Source: Legionella genomosp. 1 (lineage in GTDB: Bacteria; Pseudomonadota; Gammaproteobacteria; UBA6186; Azoamicaceae). Taken from it: DNA of 63,015 nt. The stretch lies in the NCBI GenBank assembly GCA_945878715.1, contig CAMCTX010000002.1:1-63015 (forward strand), written 5' to 3'. Positions 47,339-56,412 of this stretch are shown in pieces (position 1 is the first letter of the stretch; the number at the start of each line of letters is the position of its first letter). The notes beneath the pieces were generated by a model. That model did not search any database, had not been told where the DNA came from, and saw only the letters and a list, made by a program, of their open reading frames with translations. A program made the translations under genes and the position numbers.

Positions 47339-48232
47339 TCAGGCATCCCCTCGGGCTTGGGCCATGACCTCGCTGACGAAATCATCCGTCTTCTTTTGAA
47401 TGCCTTCACCCACTGCAAAGCGCACAAAATGTTGAACTTCAGCTTTGGAGGCTTCCAAAAAGGCTTTAACGGTCTTGCTGGGATCGCGCACATAGGCTTG
47501 CTCCAACAAGGTGATACCTGCCATAAATTTCTTTAGCTTGCCTGCAATAATAGGCTCGCGCAAATGTGCCTGTGCAACCTGCGCACTCTTTTCATATTCT
47601 GCCAACGCAACCTCGCGCTCTTTCTCTAAGCGATCGGCTGGGATATCGCTGGATTGCAGATATTCAGGTGACATGGCGGCTATATGCATGGCCACATCAC
47701 GTGCAATCTCAGCCGTGCCTTGTTTTAAAAGCACTAACACGCCAATGCGTGCGCCCCCTTCAACACTACCACCATGCAAGTAGGTTCCCACAATTCCTTC
47801 ATCGGTGTGATGAAAAGCCATACGCCGGATACTAATATTTTCTCCAAGCTGTGCGACCAGCTCTAAGCGTTCAGGCTCCATGGTGGCTTTGAGCTTTTCA
47901 AACGCCTCGGGTTTTGCACCCAACGCTAAAGCATGCCCCAAGGCGCTGCTCGCAAACTGTCTAAACTTTTGCTCACGGCCTACAAAATCGGTCTCGCAAT
48001 TAATTTCAAGCAACACAGCAGATTTGGCATCCTGCGAACACAAAGCCTCGACCACACCTTCTGCGGTGGTTCTTGAGGCTTTTTTCTCTGCCTTGGATTG
48101 GCCCGCTTTTCGCATCTCCTGAATAGCTTCTTCAATGTTGCCTTGAGAGGCCACCAAAGCGCGCTTGCAGTCCATCATACTAGCCTGGGTACGTTCTCGT
48201 AGTTCTTTGACCAATGCGGCTGAAATATCCAT
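47339..48232 (-). CDS. tsf: Elongation factor Ts
   Basis: Nucleotide exchange factor for EF-Tu. 297 residues beginning '[25 protein letters not shown]', with '[15 protein letters not shown]' and '[11 protein letters not shown]'. Follows rpsB by 2 nt. Confidence 0.97.
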   Translation of the reverse strand: MDISAALVKELRERTQASMMDCKRALVASQGNIEEAIQEMRKAGQSKAEKKASRTTAEGVVEALCSQDAKSAVLLEINCETDFVGREQKFRQFASSALGHALALGAKPEAFEKLKATMEPERLELVAQLGENISIRRMAFHHTDEGIVGTYLHGGSVEGGARIGVLVLLKQGTAEIARDVAMHIAAMSPEYLQSSDIPADRLEKEREVALAEYEKSAQVAQAHLREPIIAGKLKKFMAGITLLEQAYVRDPSKTVKAFLEASKAEVQHFVRFAVGEGIQKKTDDFVSEVMAQARGDA

Positions 48233-48234
48233 CC

Positions 48235-48990
48235 TTACACCTGCTCTTGATCGGCAGCTGGTTTATCGGCTTTAGCCGCCGTTTGTGCAAAAGCTTCTGC
48301 ACGTTCGCTTTGTCTGGCTTCGAGAATGGTCTCGACTACAGTACGCACATAATATTCTACGGCGCGGATAGCATCGTCATTACCCGGAATAGGATATTCA
48401 ACCCCGGCTGGATTGTGATTGGTATCGACCACACCAATAACAGGAATGCTTAAACGATTAGCCTCTTTAATGGCGATTTTCTCGTTACCCACATCAATGA
48501 CAAAAAGTGCATCGGGTAATCCACCCATTTCCTTGATGCCGCCTAAGCCCCGATCTAAATGCTCAAGCTCACGCATAAGCTTAAGACCTTCTTTTTTGGT
48601 TAACTGTGCCAGCGTACCATCTTGCACCATGTTTTCCAGGTCTCTAAGACGTCGTACAGATTGTTTGATGGTCTTATAATTCGTTAACTGCCCCCCCAAC
48701 CAACGGTGATCCACATAGGGCATCCCACATTGTTTGGCATAGGTAGCAATGGCCGTTTTCGCTGAACGCTTCGTGCCTACGAAGAGTATTTTACCCCCTC
48801 GGGCTGCGATTTTGTGTACAAAATGAAGGGCTTCCCGAAACATGGATACGGTATGTTCCAGGTTAATGATATGAACCCCATTTTGAATACCGTAAATGTA
48901 GGGAATCATCGAGGGATCTCTAAAGCGAGTTAAATGACCGAAATGGAGTCCGGCCTCTAACATCTCACGCATACTGACAGAAACAGTCAT
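48235..48990 (-). CDS. rpsB: 30S ribosomal protein S2
   Basis: 251 residues from ATG 48990, preceded by AGGAGT. '[20 protein letters not shown]', '[20 protein letters not shown]', '[25 protein letters not shown]' and '[24 protein letters not shown]'. The tail is Ala/Lys-rich. First gene of the long minus-strand block. Confidence 0.97.
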   Translation of the reverse strand: MTVSVSMREMLEAGLHFGHLTRFRDPSMIPYIYGIQNGVHIINLEHTVSMFREALHFVHKIAARGGKILFVGTKRSAKTAIATYAKQCGMPYVDHRWLGGQLTNYKTIKQSVRRLRDLENMVQDGTLAQLTKKEGLKLMRELEHLDRGLGGIKEMGGLPDALFVIDVGNEKIAIKEANRLSIPVIGVVDTNHNPAGVEYPIPGNDDAIRAVEYYVRTVVETILEARQSERAEAFAQTAAKADKPAADQEQV

Positions 48991-49189
48991 AAACACTCCT
49001 AAAACAAGGGTTAAACCTCCACAAGCCCCGCTATCCAACCCGACTTTGTCCGAAAACTAAGTAGGCACCCTAGATAACGTGACGGCTCATGTGTGAATTT
49101 GAATACACTATATTGCGTATTCAGAGAGAGCCTTATACCATGAGATCTATTTGCAAATCAAACCATAGAACTTAACAAAGGATTCGCTA
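48991..49189. promoter_or_regulatory. Divergent rpsB/map promoter region
   Basis: 199 bp carrying the promoters of both transcripts and probably the 5' leader of rpsB, which in other bacteria is a target of S2 autoregulation. TGAATAC (49100-49106) and GTATTCA (49117-49123) form a 7-bp inverted repeat around an AT-rich centre, possibly an operator. I cannot assign -35/-10 boxes with certainty. Confidence 0.4.
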
Positions 49190-49987
49190 TTGACTGCCTT
49201 TTCACTCAAGACCCCTGAAGCCATTGAAAAAATGCGTATTGCCGGACGATTGGCCGCAGAGGTATTAGAAATGATCGGACCCTTTGTACAACCGGGCGTG
49301 AGCACCCTTGCACTGGATGAACGCTGTCATCGCTATATCGTGGACGTACAACAAGCGATTCCTGCCTGCTTAGGCTACCAAGGTGGCGCCAAGACCCCTT
49401 TCCCAAAATCGATTTGTACTTCTGTGAACCACGTGGTTTGCCATGGCATTCCCAATGAACGTCCTCTAAAAAACGGCGATATTGTTAATATTGATGTAAC
49501 GGTGATTAAAGACGGCTATCATGGCGATACCAGTAAGATGTTCCTGGTGGGTGATTGCTCTATCCTGGCCAAACGTTTAAGTCGTGTTACCCAAGAGTGT
49601 TTATACCGTGGTATTCAGGCCGTTAAGCCTGGGGCACGATTGGGTGATATTGGGGCGGCTATCCAACAACATGCCGAAGCCCACCACTATAGCGTTGTGC
49701 GGGAATACTGTGGACATGGCATAGGGACGCTCTTTCATGAACCGGAATTACAGATAGTCCATTATGGCCAAGCAGGCAGCGGCGCGCTTTTACAACCCGG
49801 CATGACCTTTACCATCGAACCCATGATCAATAGCAACAAGCGTGATATTAAGTTATTAAATGATGGCTGGACGGTTGTGACCAAGGACCATGGTTTGTCG
49901 GCACAATGGGAACATACCTTGTTAGTTACCCATCAGGGTGTTGAGGTTTTAACAAAGCGCTCAGAAGAATTGTCATTTTCTTCTTGA
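49190..49987 (+). CDS. map: Methionine aminopeptidase, type I
   Basis: Removes the initiator Met. 265 residues from TTG 49190 (AAGGA upstream); the N-terminus 'LKTPEAIEKMRIAGRLAAEVLEM' matches the family. Metal-binding and active residues: 'CTSVNHVVCHGIPNERPL', 'DIVNIDVTVIKDGYHGDTSKMF', 'EYCGHGIGTLFHEPE', 'GMTFTIEPMIN' and 'SAQWEHTLLVT'. Divergent from rpsB as in most proteobacteria. Confidence 0.97.
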   Translation: MTAFSLKTPEAIEKMRIAGRLAAEVLEMIGPFVQPGVSTLALDERCHRYIVDVQQAIPACLGYQGGAKTPFPKSICTSVNHVVCHGIPNERPLKNGDIVNIDVTVIKDGYHGDTSKMFLVGDCSILAKRLSRVTQECLYRGIQAVKPGARLGDIGAAIQQHAEAHHYSVVREYCGHGIGTLFHEPELQIVHYGQAGSGALLQPGMTFTIEPMINSNKRDIKLLNDGWTVVTKDHGLSAQWEHTLLVTHQGVEVLTKRSEELSFSS

Positions 49988-50057
49988 CTGTTTTGCCTAA
50001 GCGATTTACCTTGACCTTTGGCCATCGTGAAAATAGTGGAAATGACAGGGGGCGTAC

Positions 50058-51377
50058 ATGTCGGAGTCTCTGCTGTACATCGCGTACTATGTTAAAGTAC
50101 CCGCACAGAAAAGCAGGCAGCATGCCCGTTTTATCGATCGCCTTCAAGCAACACAAGCCCTTTCAAACCACAGCAAAGATAGCTTCGACCCAAAAGCCCA
50201 TGCACTGAGCACAGCTTTTACACAGCATCAAATGCCCACCGCACAGATTCTAGACACCTTTGTTGAAACGCTGCTGTACCAAAAACCCCTACAATGGCCT
50301 GAACTTCAAAAAGCGCTGCAGTACTGCAGGCAACAAGGGGCTACCCTCCTGATTCTGGAACTAGGCAAACTAGCTAATAATCAATCTTTCGCACAACTGC
50401 TTTTAGGATCAAAGGTACCTTTCTTGTGTGCCGATCAACCCTTTGTGACGGCCCCCATCTTGGAAGCCTTAACAAAGCATGCTGAAGTACAAAGAACCTT
50501 GCATGGCAAACTTATCCGTGAGGGTTTAAAAATGACCACGGCTAAATCAGGAAACCCCCATGCAGCCGAAGTGATTGGGCGGGTGAACAAACCCAAAATT
50601 GATACCGCTATTTTATTTGCCTTTTTACTGGAACCGATTATTAAGCATTATCAGGAAAAGAAATATTCACAACGCCAAATGGTCAAAGCACTCAATGAAG
50701 AAGGATTCACCGCACCTGAAGGGGGACAATGGGTTTTAAGCCAATTGCAAAAAGTACTGGATCGCATCCGTTTGAATACCATTGCTTACCAGTGCCAAGC
50801 TTTTATGAATGAATGCCAAGATCATTTTTTAAATAGCACACAGATTATTGAAGCGCTGCGTGAAAAAGGTATTGCTAGCTTCAAAGGTACGGACTGGGAT
50901 ATTGTGCAACTTAAAAAATTATCCGATCGTATTCAACAGATTGAGGAAATGACCCTTATCCACCAGTTTGTGATCGATCTATTACCCCTGTTAAGAGACA
51001 CCACGCATCAACCTGCCCTTTCAAACACAGAATTATTAATTAAATGCATGAACGCAACGAGCGTTCAAAGAAATTTGGCGGCTTTTCCAGAAGGATTGCA
51101 GTCGCTCGATACAGCACTCGAATCGGCCGTGAAACACCTTTCCATTTACCTGAAGATCGTGAAAGCACATCTTGATCAATTAGCCAAAGTGTTGCAATTG
51201 GAAGCGCATCACTACACAAAAGTAGACAGCCTAGACTTTCCAAAACCGCTGAAACAGCTTATGCAATTATTCCAAACCTTGGAACCCCGCGATATGACAC
51301 GCCTCGAAAACCTGGCCCTGGAATCGCTTACGTGGTCAGGTGCAAAGAGTGCGGTAGAGCTTACGCAGGCGGTTTGA
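50058..51377 (+). CDS. Catalytically dead serine-recombinase-like protein
   Basis: 439 residues from ATG 50058 (AGGGGG upstream). 'YYVKVPAQKSRQ' at 10-21 sits where serine recombinases have YxRVSTxxQ: the nucleophile Ser is Pro15 and the Arg is Lys13. 'PELQKALQYCRQQGATLLILELGKLANNQSFAQLL' matches 'PELQKAL..C...GATLL.AKLDRLSRN..F', with Asp, Arg and Arg replaced by Gly, Lys and Asn. 'ILEALTKHAEVQRTLHGKLIREGLK' matches the E-helix. Two copies of the recombinase-domain pattern follow ('MVKALNEEGFTAPEGGQWVLSQLQKVLDRI', 'IIEALREKGIASFKGTDWDIVQLKKLSDRI'). The fold and DNA-binding part appear kept without chemistry. Confidence 0.7.
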   Translation: MSESLLYIAYYVKVPAQKSRQHARFIDRLQATQALSNHSKDSFDPKAHALSTAFTQHQMPTAQILDTFVETLLYQKPLQWPELQKALQYCRQQGATLLILELGKLANNQSFAQLLLGSKVPFLCADQPFVTAPILEALTKHAEVQRTLHGKLIREGLKMTTAKSGNPHAAEVIGRVNKPKIDTAILFAFLLEPIIKHYQEKKYSQRQMVKALNEEGFTAPEGGQWVLSQLQKVLDRIRLNTIAYQCQAFMNECQDHFLNSTQIIEALREKGIASFKGTDWDIVQLKKLSDRIQQIEEMTLIHQFVIDLLPLLRDTTHQPALSNTELLIKCMNATSVQRNLAAFPEGLQSLDTALESAVKHLSIYLKIVKAHLDQLAKVLQLEAHHYTKVDSLDFPKPLKQLMQLFQTLEPRDMTRLENLALESLTWSGAKSAVELTQAV

Positions 51378-51398
51378 TAACGTCCCACCCGCTCAGCT

Positions 51399-51791
51399 CT
51401 ATTCAACCCTCATCCGGCCCTGCGGGCCACCTTCTCCCGTAACGGGAGAAGGAATAACTTCGATGGTAGTAGAAATACACACTTTCACAAAACGATCTAA
51501 TAGCTGCATCATATTTTGATTAATCGAAGCATAATCTTGTGCCAATAATTCTTTCTCTGTTTGTGTAAAAAGAGAAGGCTTTAAATCGTCCGGTACAGCT
51601 TGTATTAAGGTTTGAATGCCCTCTAAGGTTATTTCCAAATGACATTGAAAACCATAGACGCGTTTTCCATAACGCACTATCTGTCTAGGACATCCCTGAC
51701 TGTAAGCCAAAACCTGTGAGGCTGCCGTTAAACCCGGCATATCGTTATGCCAATGATAGTAATAACGACCGTTTATTCCAGGTACTTCCAC
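51399..51791 (-). pseudogene. Class I glutamine amidotransferase, C-terminal remnant
   Basis: 130 codons from GTG 51791. 'YYYHWHNDMPGLTAASQVLAYSQGCPRQIVRYGKRVYGFQCHLEITLEG' is the C-terminal half of a GMP-synthase-like amidotransferase domain, with the catalytic His in QCHLE. The N-terminal half with the nucleophile Cys is missing, and an in-frame stop closes the frame just upstream. The last residues (PSPVTGEGGPQGRMRVE) are read from a palindromic repeat. Confidence 0.7.
51404..51455. repeat. Dispersed palindromic repeat, copy C
   Basis: CAACCCTCATCCGGCCCTGC then the stem CCTTCTCCCGT / ACGGGAGAAGG, near-identical to copy B2 and in the same orientation. It forms the 3' end of the amidotransferase remnant and lies 27 nt after the stop of the recombinase-like gene, where it could also act as a transcript-end hairpin. 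Confidence 0.85.
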
Positions 51792-51937
51792 GCTACTCCA
51801 TAATATTTATGGCTATACAGATTTTTCTAACTTACTAAGTTCGTGTATAGCCTCCAAAACAATTATTAAAAATATTTGCTATTGAGACCGCCTTCGTCCT
51901 AAACTTGTAAAGTGAAGTGTCAAGTAAGAACCTGGTT

Positions 51938-52699
51938 ATGGGTAAAGCAATGAAAAATGTATCGGCGTATTTTGCAATAGCACAAGTCCATTATAATCCA
52001 ATAAGTTTGGAAATTTACCTTGCGAAAATCCGAGAAAAATTCCGACTGGCAGGTTATACGGACTTTGAGAAGAAAGAGTTCACAACTTTTGACATAGCCT
52101 CTATTTCTGCACCGCACCCCATAACACAGCAATCCCAATACTATGTTTTTTCCAATATGGATGGCAGTAGCAGCTTTGTGCTCAATCAAAATGCTTTGTC
52201 CTTCCAAACAACCAACTATAGTACCTTCGAAATGTTTTCCAATACATTATTTCAGGGTTTGGAGATTGTTCATAAAACCGTGATCTCAGGTTTAGATTTC
52301 TCTGAACAAATTGGAATGCGTTTCTTAAATGCTGTGATACCCAAAACAGCTGAAACTCTGCATCAATATCTTATCCCTGAAGTATTAGGACTTTATGGTA
52401 AACTTGAAGGACGCTCTGTTCGTGCATTTTCAGAATCACTGAATCAAACGGCATCAAATGTGTCTTTGATTTCAAGAGTGATTATTCATGAAGGCCCTTT
52501 GGGTTTTCCTCCCGACCTTCAACCCATTAAAGGCCAAACGGGCTCGCATTTTTTAAAAACAGTAGGCATCCACGCTACCATTGATATTGATGCTGTTCAT
52601 AAAGCTCGAGAACTATTTAAGTTAGAGAACTTGAATTCTTGTCTGCGTGTATTGCATGATGAAACACGTAAGACATTGAAAACCATTAGGAAGGGGTAA
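51938..52699 (+). CDS. TIGR04255-family-like protein
   Basis: About 253 residues (ATG 51938; ATG 51950 and GTG 51917 are alternatives, none with a strong ribosome site). Pattern of the TIGR04255 family: 'AIAQVHYNPI...LAKIREKFRLAGYTDF', 'YYVFSNMDGSSSFVLNQNALSFQTTNYSTFEMFSNTLFQGLEIV', 'QIGMRFLNAVIP' and a C-terminal 'LHDETRKTLKTI'. The family has no established function and recurs next to small HTH or unknown proteins in accessory regions. First of a tight three-gene set. Confidence 0.65.
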   Translation: MGKAMKNVSAYFAIAQVHYNPISLEIYLAKIREKFRLAGYTDFEKKEFTTFDIASISAPHPITQQSQYYVFSNMDGSSSFVLNQNALSFQTTNYSTFEMFSNTLFQGLEIVHKTVISGLDFSEQIGMRFLNAVIPKTAETLHQYLIPEVLGLYGKLEGRSVRAFSESLNQTASNVSLISRVIIHEGPLGFPPDLQPIKGQTGSHFLKTVGIHATIDIDAVHKARELFKLENLNSCLRVLHDETRKTLKTIRKG

Positions 52700-52703
52700 G
52701 CAT

Positions 52704-53300
52704 ATGTGGACTTCTGGCGAGAATAGCCCTAGTAATACCGATATTATGAGGTCTTTTGGCAACATGCCTATAGCACCTGCTCTCATGCCAGGCACAGGCG
52801 GAACCTCCGATGCCCATTATCTCCGTACCCGTCAAGATCGTGGATATATCCTATTGCGATGTGAATGTATTTCTGCTATTTCTTCTACCAACATTAATAA
52901 AACATCCACAAAAGATCTTGAGACTATAAAACAAATGTTAAAACCAGCTATTTCAGACCTGGCTCTACTTTTTGGCGTTTCACGTCAAACGATTTACAAT
53001 TGGCAACATGGCGAAGAACCTTCTATGCAGAATGCTGAACGTATTTTAGAACTAGCAAAAGTTGCTAGGTTTTTTGCTTCGAAGGGATTAGAGCCTTCCC
53101 CTCAACTTTTAAAGCGTAAATTTATTAACAAACAATCATTGTTTGATATTGCACGTAAAGGAGGCTCTATACACGCAGCTTCTCAAAAATTAGTAGTTAT
53201 TCTTTCTGAAGAAGCACTACAGCGAAAATCCCTAAACGAACATCTCGCTAACAGAAAAGTGCCCTTACAAAACCATGACGATTACGACACCCCATTGTAA
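52704..53300 (+). CDS. Helix-turn-helix protein of a three-gene accessory cassette
   Basis: 198 residues. An XRE/homeodomain-like HTH at about 82-118: 'AISDLALLFGVSRQTIYNWQHGEEPSMQNAERILELAKVA'. The N-terminal 60 residues are Gly/Pro/Ser-rich; the C-terminal part ('SLFDIARKGGSIHAASQKLVVILSEEALQRKSLNEHLANR') is helical. It starts 4 nt after the TIGR04255-like gene and ends at the start of the next gene, so the three are one operon. A regulator or antitoxin-like role is likely; the family is not known to me. Confidence 0.6.
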   Translation: MWTSGENSPSNTDIMRSFGNMPIAPALMPGTGGTSDAHYLRTRQDRGYILLRCECISAISSTNINKTSTKDLETIKQMLKPAISDLALLFGVSRQTIYNWQHGEEPSMQNAERILELAKVARFFASKGLEPSPQLLKRKFINKQSLFDIARKGGSIHAASQKLVVILSEEALQRKSLNEHLANRKVPLQNHDDYDTPL

Positions 53301-53301
53301 G

Positions 53302-54123
53302 ATGAGCAAACAAAAACGAAATACTTTATGGCGACAAGGACATATCCTTCCACAAGAAGTGGCACAATGTCTTTGTCTAAAGGATCTACCATTACAAAAA
53401 GAAGATCTTCTCGTTGTAATATCGCATGGTTGCGATTTGGCTAACGAACAAGAGTCTTATCTTGAAGTGGTTATAGGCAGACAGATTCCAAGCATGGATG
53501 GCAATTTCACACATGCTAAAAATGTTCGCAAACTTCACCTTGAATTTCAATCTGAATCAGGACAAACCCTATGTTTAGAATTATGTGTTGATAAACATAA
53601 GTTACTAAAAACGAATCTTATCAATTACCAGCCGCGTCATGAATTCCAGCTTGAATACAAAGAATGTGCCACCTTGCAACGCTGGCTTGTTGCTCGATAT
53701 AAACGATCGGCCTTTCCTGAAGCATTCAATAAACGACTAACAGCATCAGGTCTCGATAAAAAATTAAGTAAAATAGTATCTCCTCTTGGATCCTTCATTA
53801 TCGCAATATTGTTTGACCTGGATGACGGCCAATCTATAGAACGACTGGATGATGATCCCTATGTCTTAGATATTACTGTTTTATACACAGGCGATGATTA
53901 TGAAGAGGCTAAAAATGCAGCTCGGATAGCAAAAACAAAGATAGAAAAAGACTTCGAACAATGCTTAAAGTCTAGAGAAGGCCATTGGCAAAATATTGAA
54001 CTTCGGGACTGCAGAACCGTATCTGAGGAAGCATTATCCTATAAAGCATGGAAGCTCCTCAAACCATGGAGACTTGAACATATAAGCCTTCGTGAAGATC
54101 AACTGCAACCCATGCTGGACTAA
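53302..54123 (+). CDS. Uncharacterised protein of the three-gene accessory cassette
   Basis: 273 residues from ATG 53302, directly after the previous stop; an ATG at 53275 within the previous gene is possible. Near the N-terminus 'LLVVISHGCDLANEQESYLEVVIGRQI' resembles a short 'ISxxCDxxN' motif I recall from other uncharacterised bacterial proteins. 'YLEV' and later 'RWLVARYKRSAFPEAFN' and 'LDITVLYTGDDYEEAKNAARI' suggest an alpha/beta fold. No transmembrane segment. Function unknown. Confidence 0.6.
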   Translation: MSKQKRNTLWRQGHILPQEVAQCLCLKDLPLQKEDLLVVISHGCDLANEQESYLEVVIGRQIPSMDGNFTHAKNVRKLHLEFQSESGQTLCLELCVDKHKLLKTNLINYQPRHEFQLEYKECATLQRWLVARYKRSAFPEAFNKRLTASGLDKKLSKIVSPLGSFIIAILFDLDDGQSIERLDDDPYVLDITVLYTGDDYEEAKNAARIAKTKIEKDFEQCLKSREGHWQNIELRDCRTVSEEALSYKAWKLLKPWRLEHISLREDQLQPMLD

Positions 54124-54139
54124 TGGTACGCAACTCACT

Positions 54140-54168
54140 TTGGCCAACCCCCTGTTTTCGTGTATACT
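54140..54168 (+). promoter_or_regulatory. Likely sigma70 promoter
   Basis: TTGGCC (54140-54145) and TATACT (54163-54168) with a 17-nt spacer, in the 79-bp gap before the gene at 54203. It would drive the zinc-ribbon gene and the coupled P450 gene. Confidence 0.5.
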
Positions 54169-54202
54169 GGGACGCAATTAAAGGGATTTTGGGACAAAAC
54201 AC

Positions 54203-55069
54203 ATGGCTTTTTTAAGTGATTGGTGGATGAGGTTCAAAATGTCGGTCAAAAACTGGGAAAATGTACAGATCCAGGAGGCTGTAGGCTCGGTGTCTGGTGA
54301 TCCCCTTGATGTGCATACAATGGATGCACAGCTAGCGCGTATACGACAATCCCTAGGAGACACCCCCCCAGCACCCATTGAAGACTCTGTACGACGTCAT
54401 TTAGAAGCACTCGATGCACTCTTAGAAGCGCCCCCCGAGGAATCGCCCGATGCCCGCGCGGCTCAAATTAAAGAAACCATGCAATTACCCGAGGCCTATC
54501 AGGCCCTGCGTCAAGCCCGCTGGCCTAGCGGTGTGCATTGCACCGATTGCCACTCCAATAACATTAGACGATTACCCCAACTGCCCTTAGATTCTGAACA
54601 TAATCACCGTTATCGTTGCGTAGATTGTCGTCTTGAGTTTAATGACGATGATGGCGTTGTCGGGGGTGACACAGGCGATGATGCTTCTATCTCGGTCTGG
54701 ATGCAATGTTGGTATCTGATGGGCTGCACCGATTCCCTAAGCTATATTGCCCATTGCTTGGGTTTAGATTTACACCATATTGAATGGATGGTACAGCGCT
54801 TAAAAACCGTTTTGGGATCCTATACAAACCCTAAGCTTAATCCGAACCTGGAGGCTGATGAAGCCCAGAACAAGGCCTTAAACGAACAACTCAGAACCGA
54901 GCTGCTGGCACACCGTGAGGCGCTAGGTGGTGGGGGAGACGTTAGCACAGTGCCTCAGGATACAGGGGAATACCGACGCCAACAACACCTGCGACGTCAT
55001 TTAAGTGCAAGCACCGAGCCTGCCGTTGCAGGACCTAACTTGAGTTCCTCCCCCAAAAGGAAAGCTTAG
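54203..55069 (+). CDS. IS1595-transposase-type zinc-ribbon protein without catalytic core
   Basis: 288 residues. 'AYQALRQARWPSGVHCTDCHSNNIRRL' and 'HRYRCVDCRLEFND' place four Cys at 113, 116, 139 and 142 in the arrangement of the IS1595-family N-terminal zinc ribbon. The following 'ISVWMQCWYLMGCTDSLSYIAHCLGLDLHHIEWMVQRLKTVL' matches the transposase helical HTH segment. No DDE/DDN domain follows; residues 205-288 are hydrophilic and disordered. The N-terminal 100 residues are unlike transposases. It is probably a domesticated DNA- or protein-binding factor. Its stop overlaps the P450 start by 1 nt. Confidence 0.6.
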   Translation: MAFLSDWWMRFKMSVKNWENVQIQEAVGSVSGDPLDVHTMDAQLARIRQSLGDTPPAPIEDSVRRHLEALDALLEAPPEESPDARAAQIKETMQLPEAYQALRQARWPSGVHCTDCHSNNIRRLPQLPLDSEHNHRYRCVDCRLEFNDDDGVVGGDTGDDASISVWMQCWYLMGCTDSLSYIAHCLGLDLHHIEWMVQRLKTVLGSYTNPKLNPNLEADEAQNKALNEQLRTELLAHREALGGGGDVSTVPQDTGEYRRQQHLRRHLSASTEPAVAGPNLSSSPKRKA

Positions 55070-56412
55070 TGCTTTTCAAAAGAAGACCCAAGGCCAAACA
55101 GGGTCCTTCTTGGTTAGCGCTGATCAGCGAAGGAAAACAAAACGAACGATACTGGTCTTTGGAGTATCCCCTTAAACTTTCCAGACAATTTGGAGAGGTT
55201 ATTTACCTACAAGCGCGCAAGCAATTTTTAATTACAGGCGCCAAAGCCTTCGAACATATTCTAAAAACACATCATCACCGTTATAAACGAGACCCCTTCT
55301 TTTATCAGAAAATTATGTTTCCTTTTTTTGGCGATGGGCTCTTAACCCGAGAAGATGAACCTTGGAAAGTGCGCCGTCGCGCAGCCCTACCCTTCTACCA
55401 GCAAAATACGATTAAACACTATACCCCTGTGATTGTCGATCTCGCACAAAACTTGATTCAACGCTGGCAAGAAAAATTGCCAAAAAGCATCAATATGCTA
55501 GCTGAAATGAATTATCTTAATTTACGTATTGTATCAACGCTGATGTTTTCTAAAGCCTTGGAAGAGCCAACCATCAAGCGCGTGGAACGTCAATCGCGAT
55601 TTTGCAATTTTTATTGTTCACACGCACCGTTTTGGTTTGGTTTGGATCATATACTCGATGGCCTTCGTTTTCGCTGGTGTAAGTATCAGATGAATCGTTT
55701 GTTATTAGGCATTATCCAAGCACGACGAAAAATAACACAGACCAAAGACGATTTATTGCAGCGTTTATTGGCTACCACGGATGAAGAGACCCATGCCTTA
55801 CTGAGCGATCATCAGATCTTAGACGAATTAAAAACCCACATTGTTGCAGGCCATGAAACCACAGCCTGCACTTTAAGCTGGATGTGGTATTTATTGGCAC
55901 TACACCCTGAATACCAATTAAAATTAGAAACTGAGATCGACCAGGTCTTACAAGGGCGAACACCTACCTGGGATGATATTCCACAGCTTGTGATAACCCG
56001 TGCTATTCTCTTAGAAACCTCGCGGCTTTATCCAGCTATTTGGAGTATTCCACGTACCAATCTGGAAGCAGACACACTCTTGGGTGTAGAGATCCCCAAA
56101 GGTTCCTCTCTGATGCTGCATATTTATAGTTTGCACCGTAACCCTGACTATTGGGATAATCCTAACAGCTTTAGGCCAGAGCGCTTTTTAGAACCTGGGG
56201 GCATTTCACATCCCTTTGCTTATTTACCCTTTGGTGCGGGACCGCATATGTGTATTGCAACGCATCTAGCGCCTATGGAAATGATTTTATTAACGGCTAC
56301 GCTCGCACAAAACTTTCGCTTTCAATTGGCTAAGCAAGCTAAGATGAACCCAGAAATTTGTATTTCTTTAAGGCCCGAGAAGGCATTAAAGATGATACCC
56401 AAGCCACGCTAA
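55069..56412 (+). CDS. Cytochrome P450
   Basis: 447 residues from GTG 55069 (AAAAGGAAAGC upstream). I-helix 'HIVAGHETTACTLSWMWYLLALHPEYQ', K-helix ExxR 'LLETSRLYPAIW', 'NPDYWDNPNSFRPERFLEP', and the heme loop 'FAYLPFGAGPHMCIATHLA' with Cys ligand; the common Arg two before Cys is His and the usual Gly after it is Ala. It resembles fatty-acid or CYP4/102-like soluble P450s. A dedicated redox partner is not nearby. Its 3' end overlaps the convergent BCCT-like gene by 74 nt. Confidence 0.93.
   Translation: MLFKRRPKAKQGPSWLALISEGKQNERYWSLEYPLKLSRQFGEVIYLQARKQFLITGAKAFEHILKTHHHRYKRDPFFYQKIMFPFFGDGLLTREDEPWKVRRRAALPFYQQNTIKHYTPVIVDLAQNLIQRWQEKLPKSINMLAEMNYLNLRIVSTLMFSKALEEPTIKRVERQSRFCNFYCSHAPFWFGLDHILDGLRFRWCKYQMNRLLLGIIQARRKITQTKDDLLQRLLATTDEETHALLSDHQILDELKTHIVAGHETTACTLSWMWYLLALHPEYQLKLETEIDQVLQGRTPTWDDIPQLVITRAILLETSRLYPAIWSIPRTNLEADTLLGVEIPKGSSLMLHIYSLHRNPDYWDNPNSFRPERFLEPGGISHPFAYLPFGAGPHMCIATHLAPMEMILLTATLAQNFRFQLAKQAKMNPEICISLRPEKALKMIPKPR

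Noticed and set aside
48235-49189. tRNA genes near the tuf/rpsB-type region
   Set aside because: No cloverleaf or GTTCGAATC-type T-loop was found here or elsewhere in the window.
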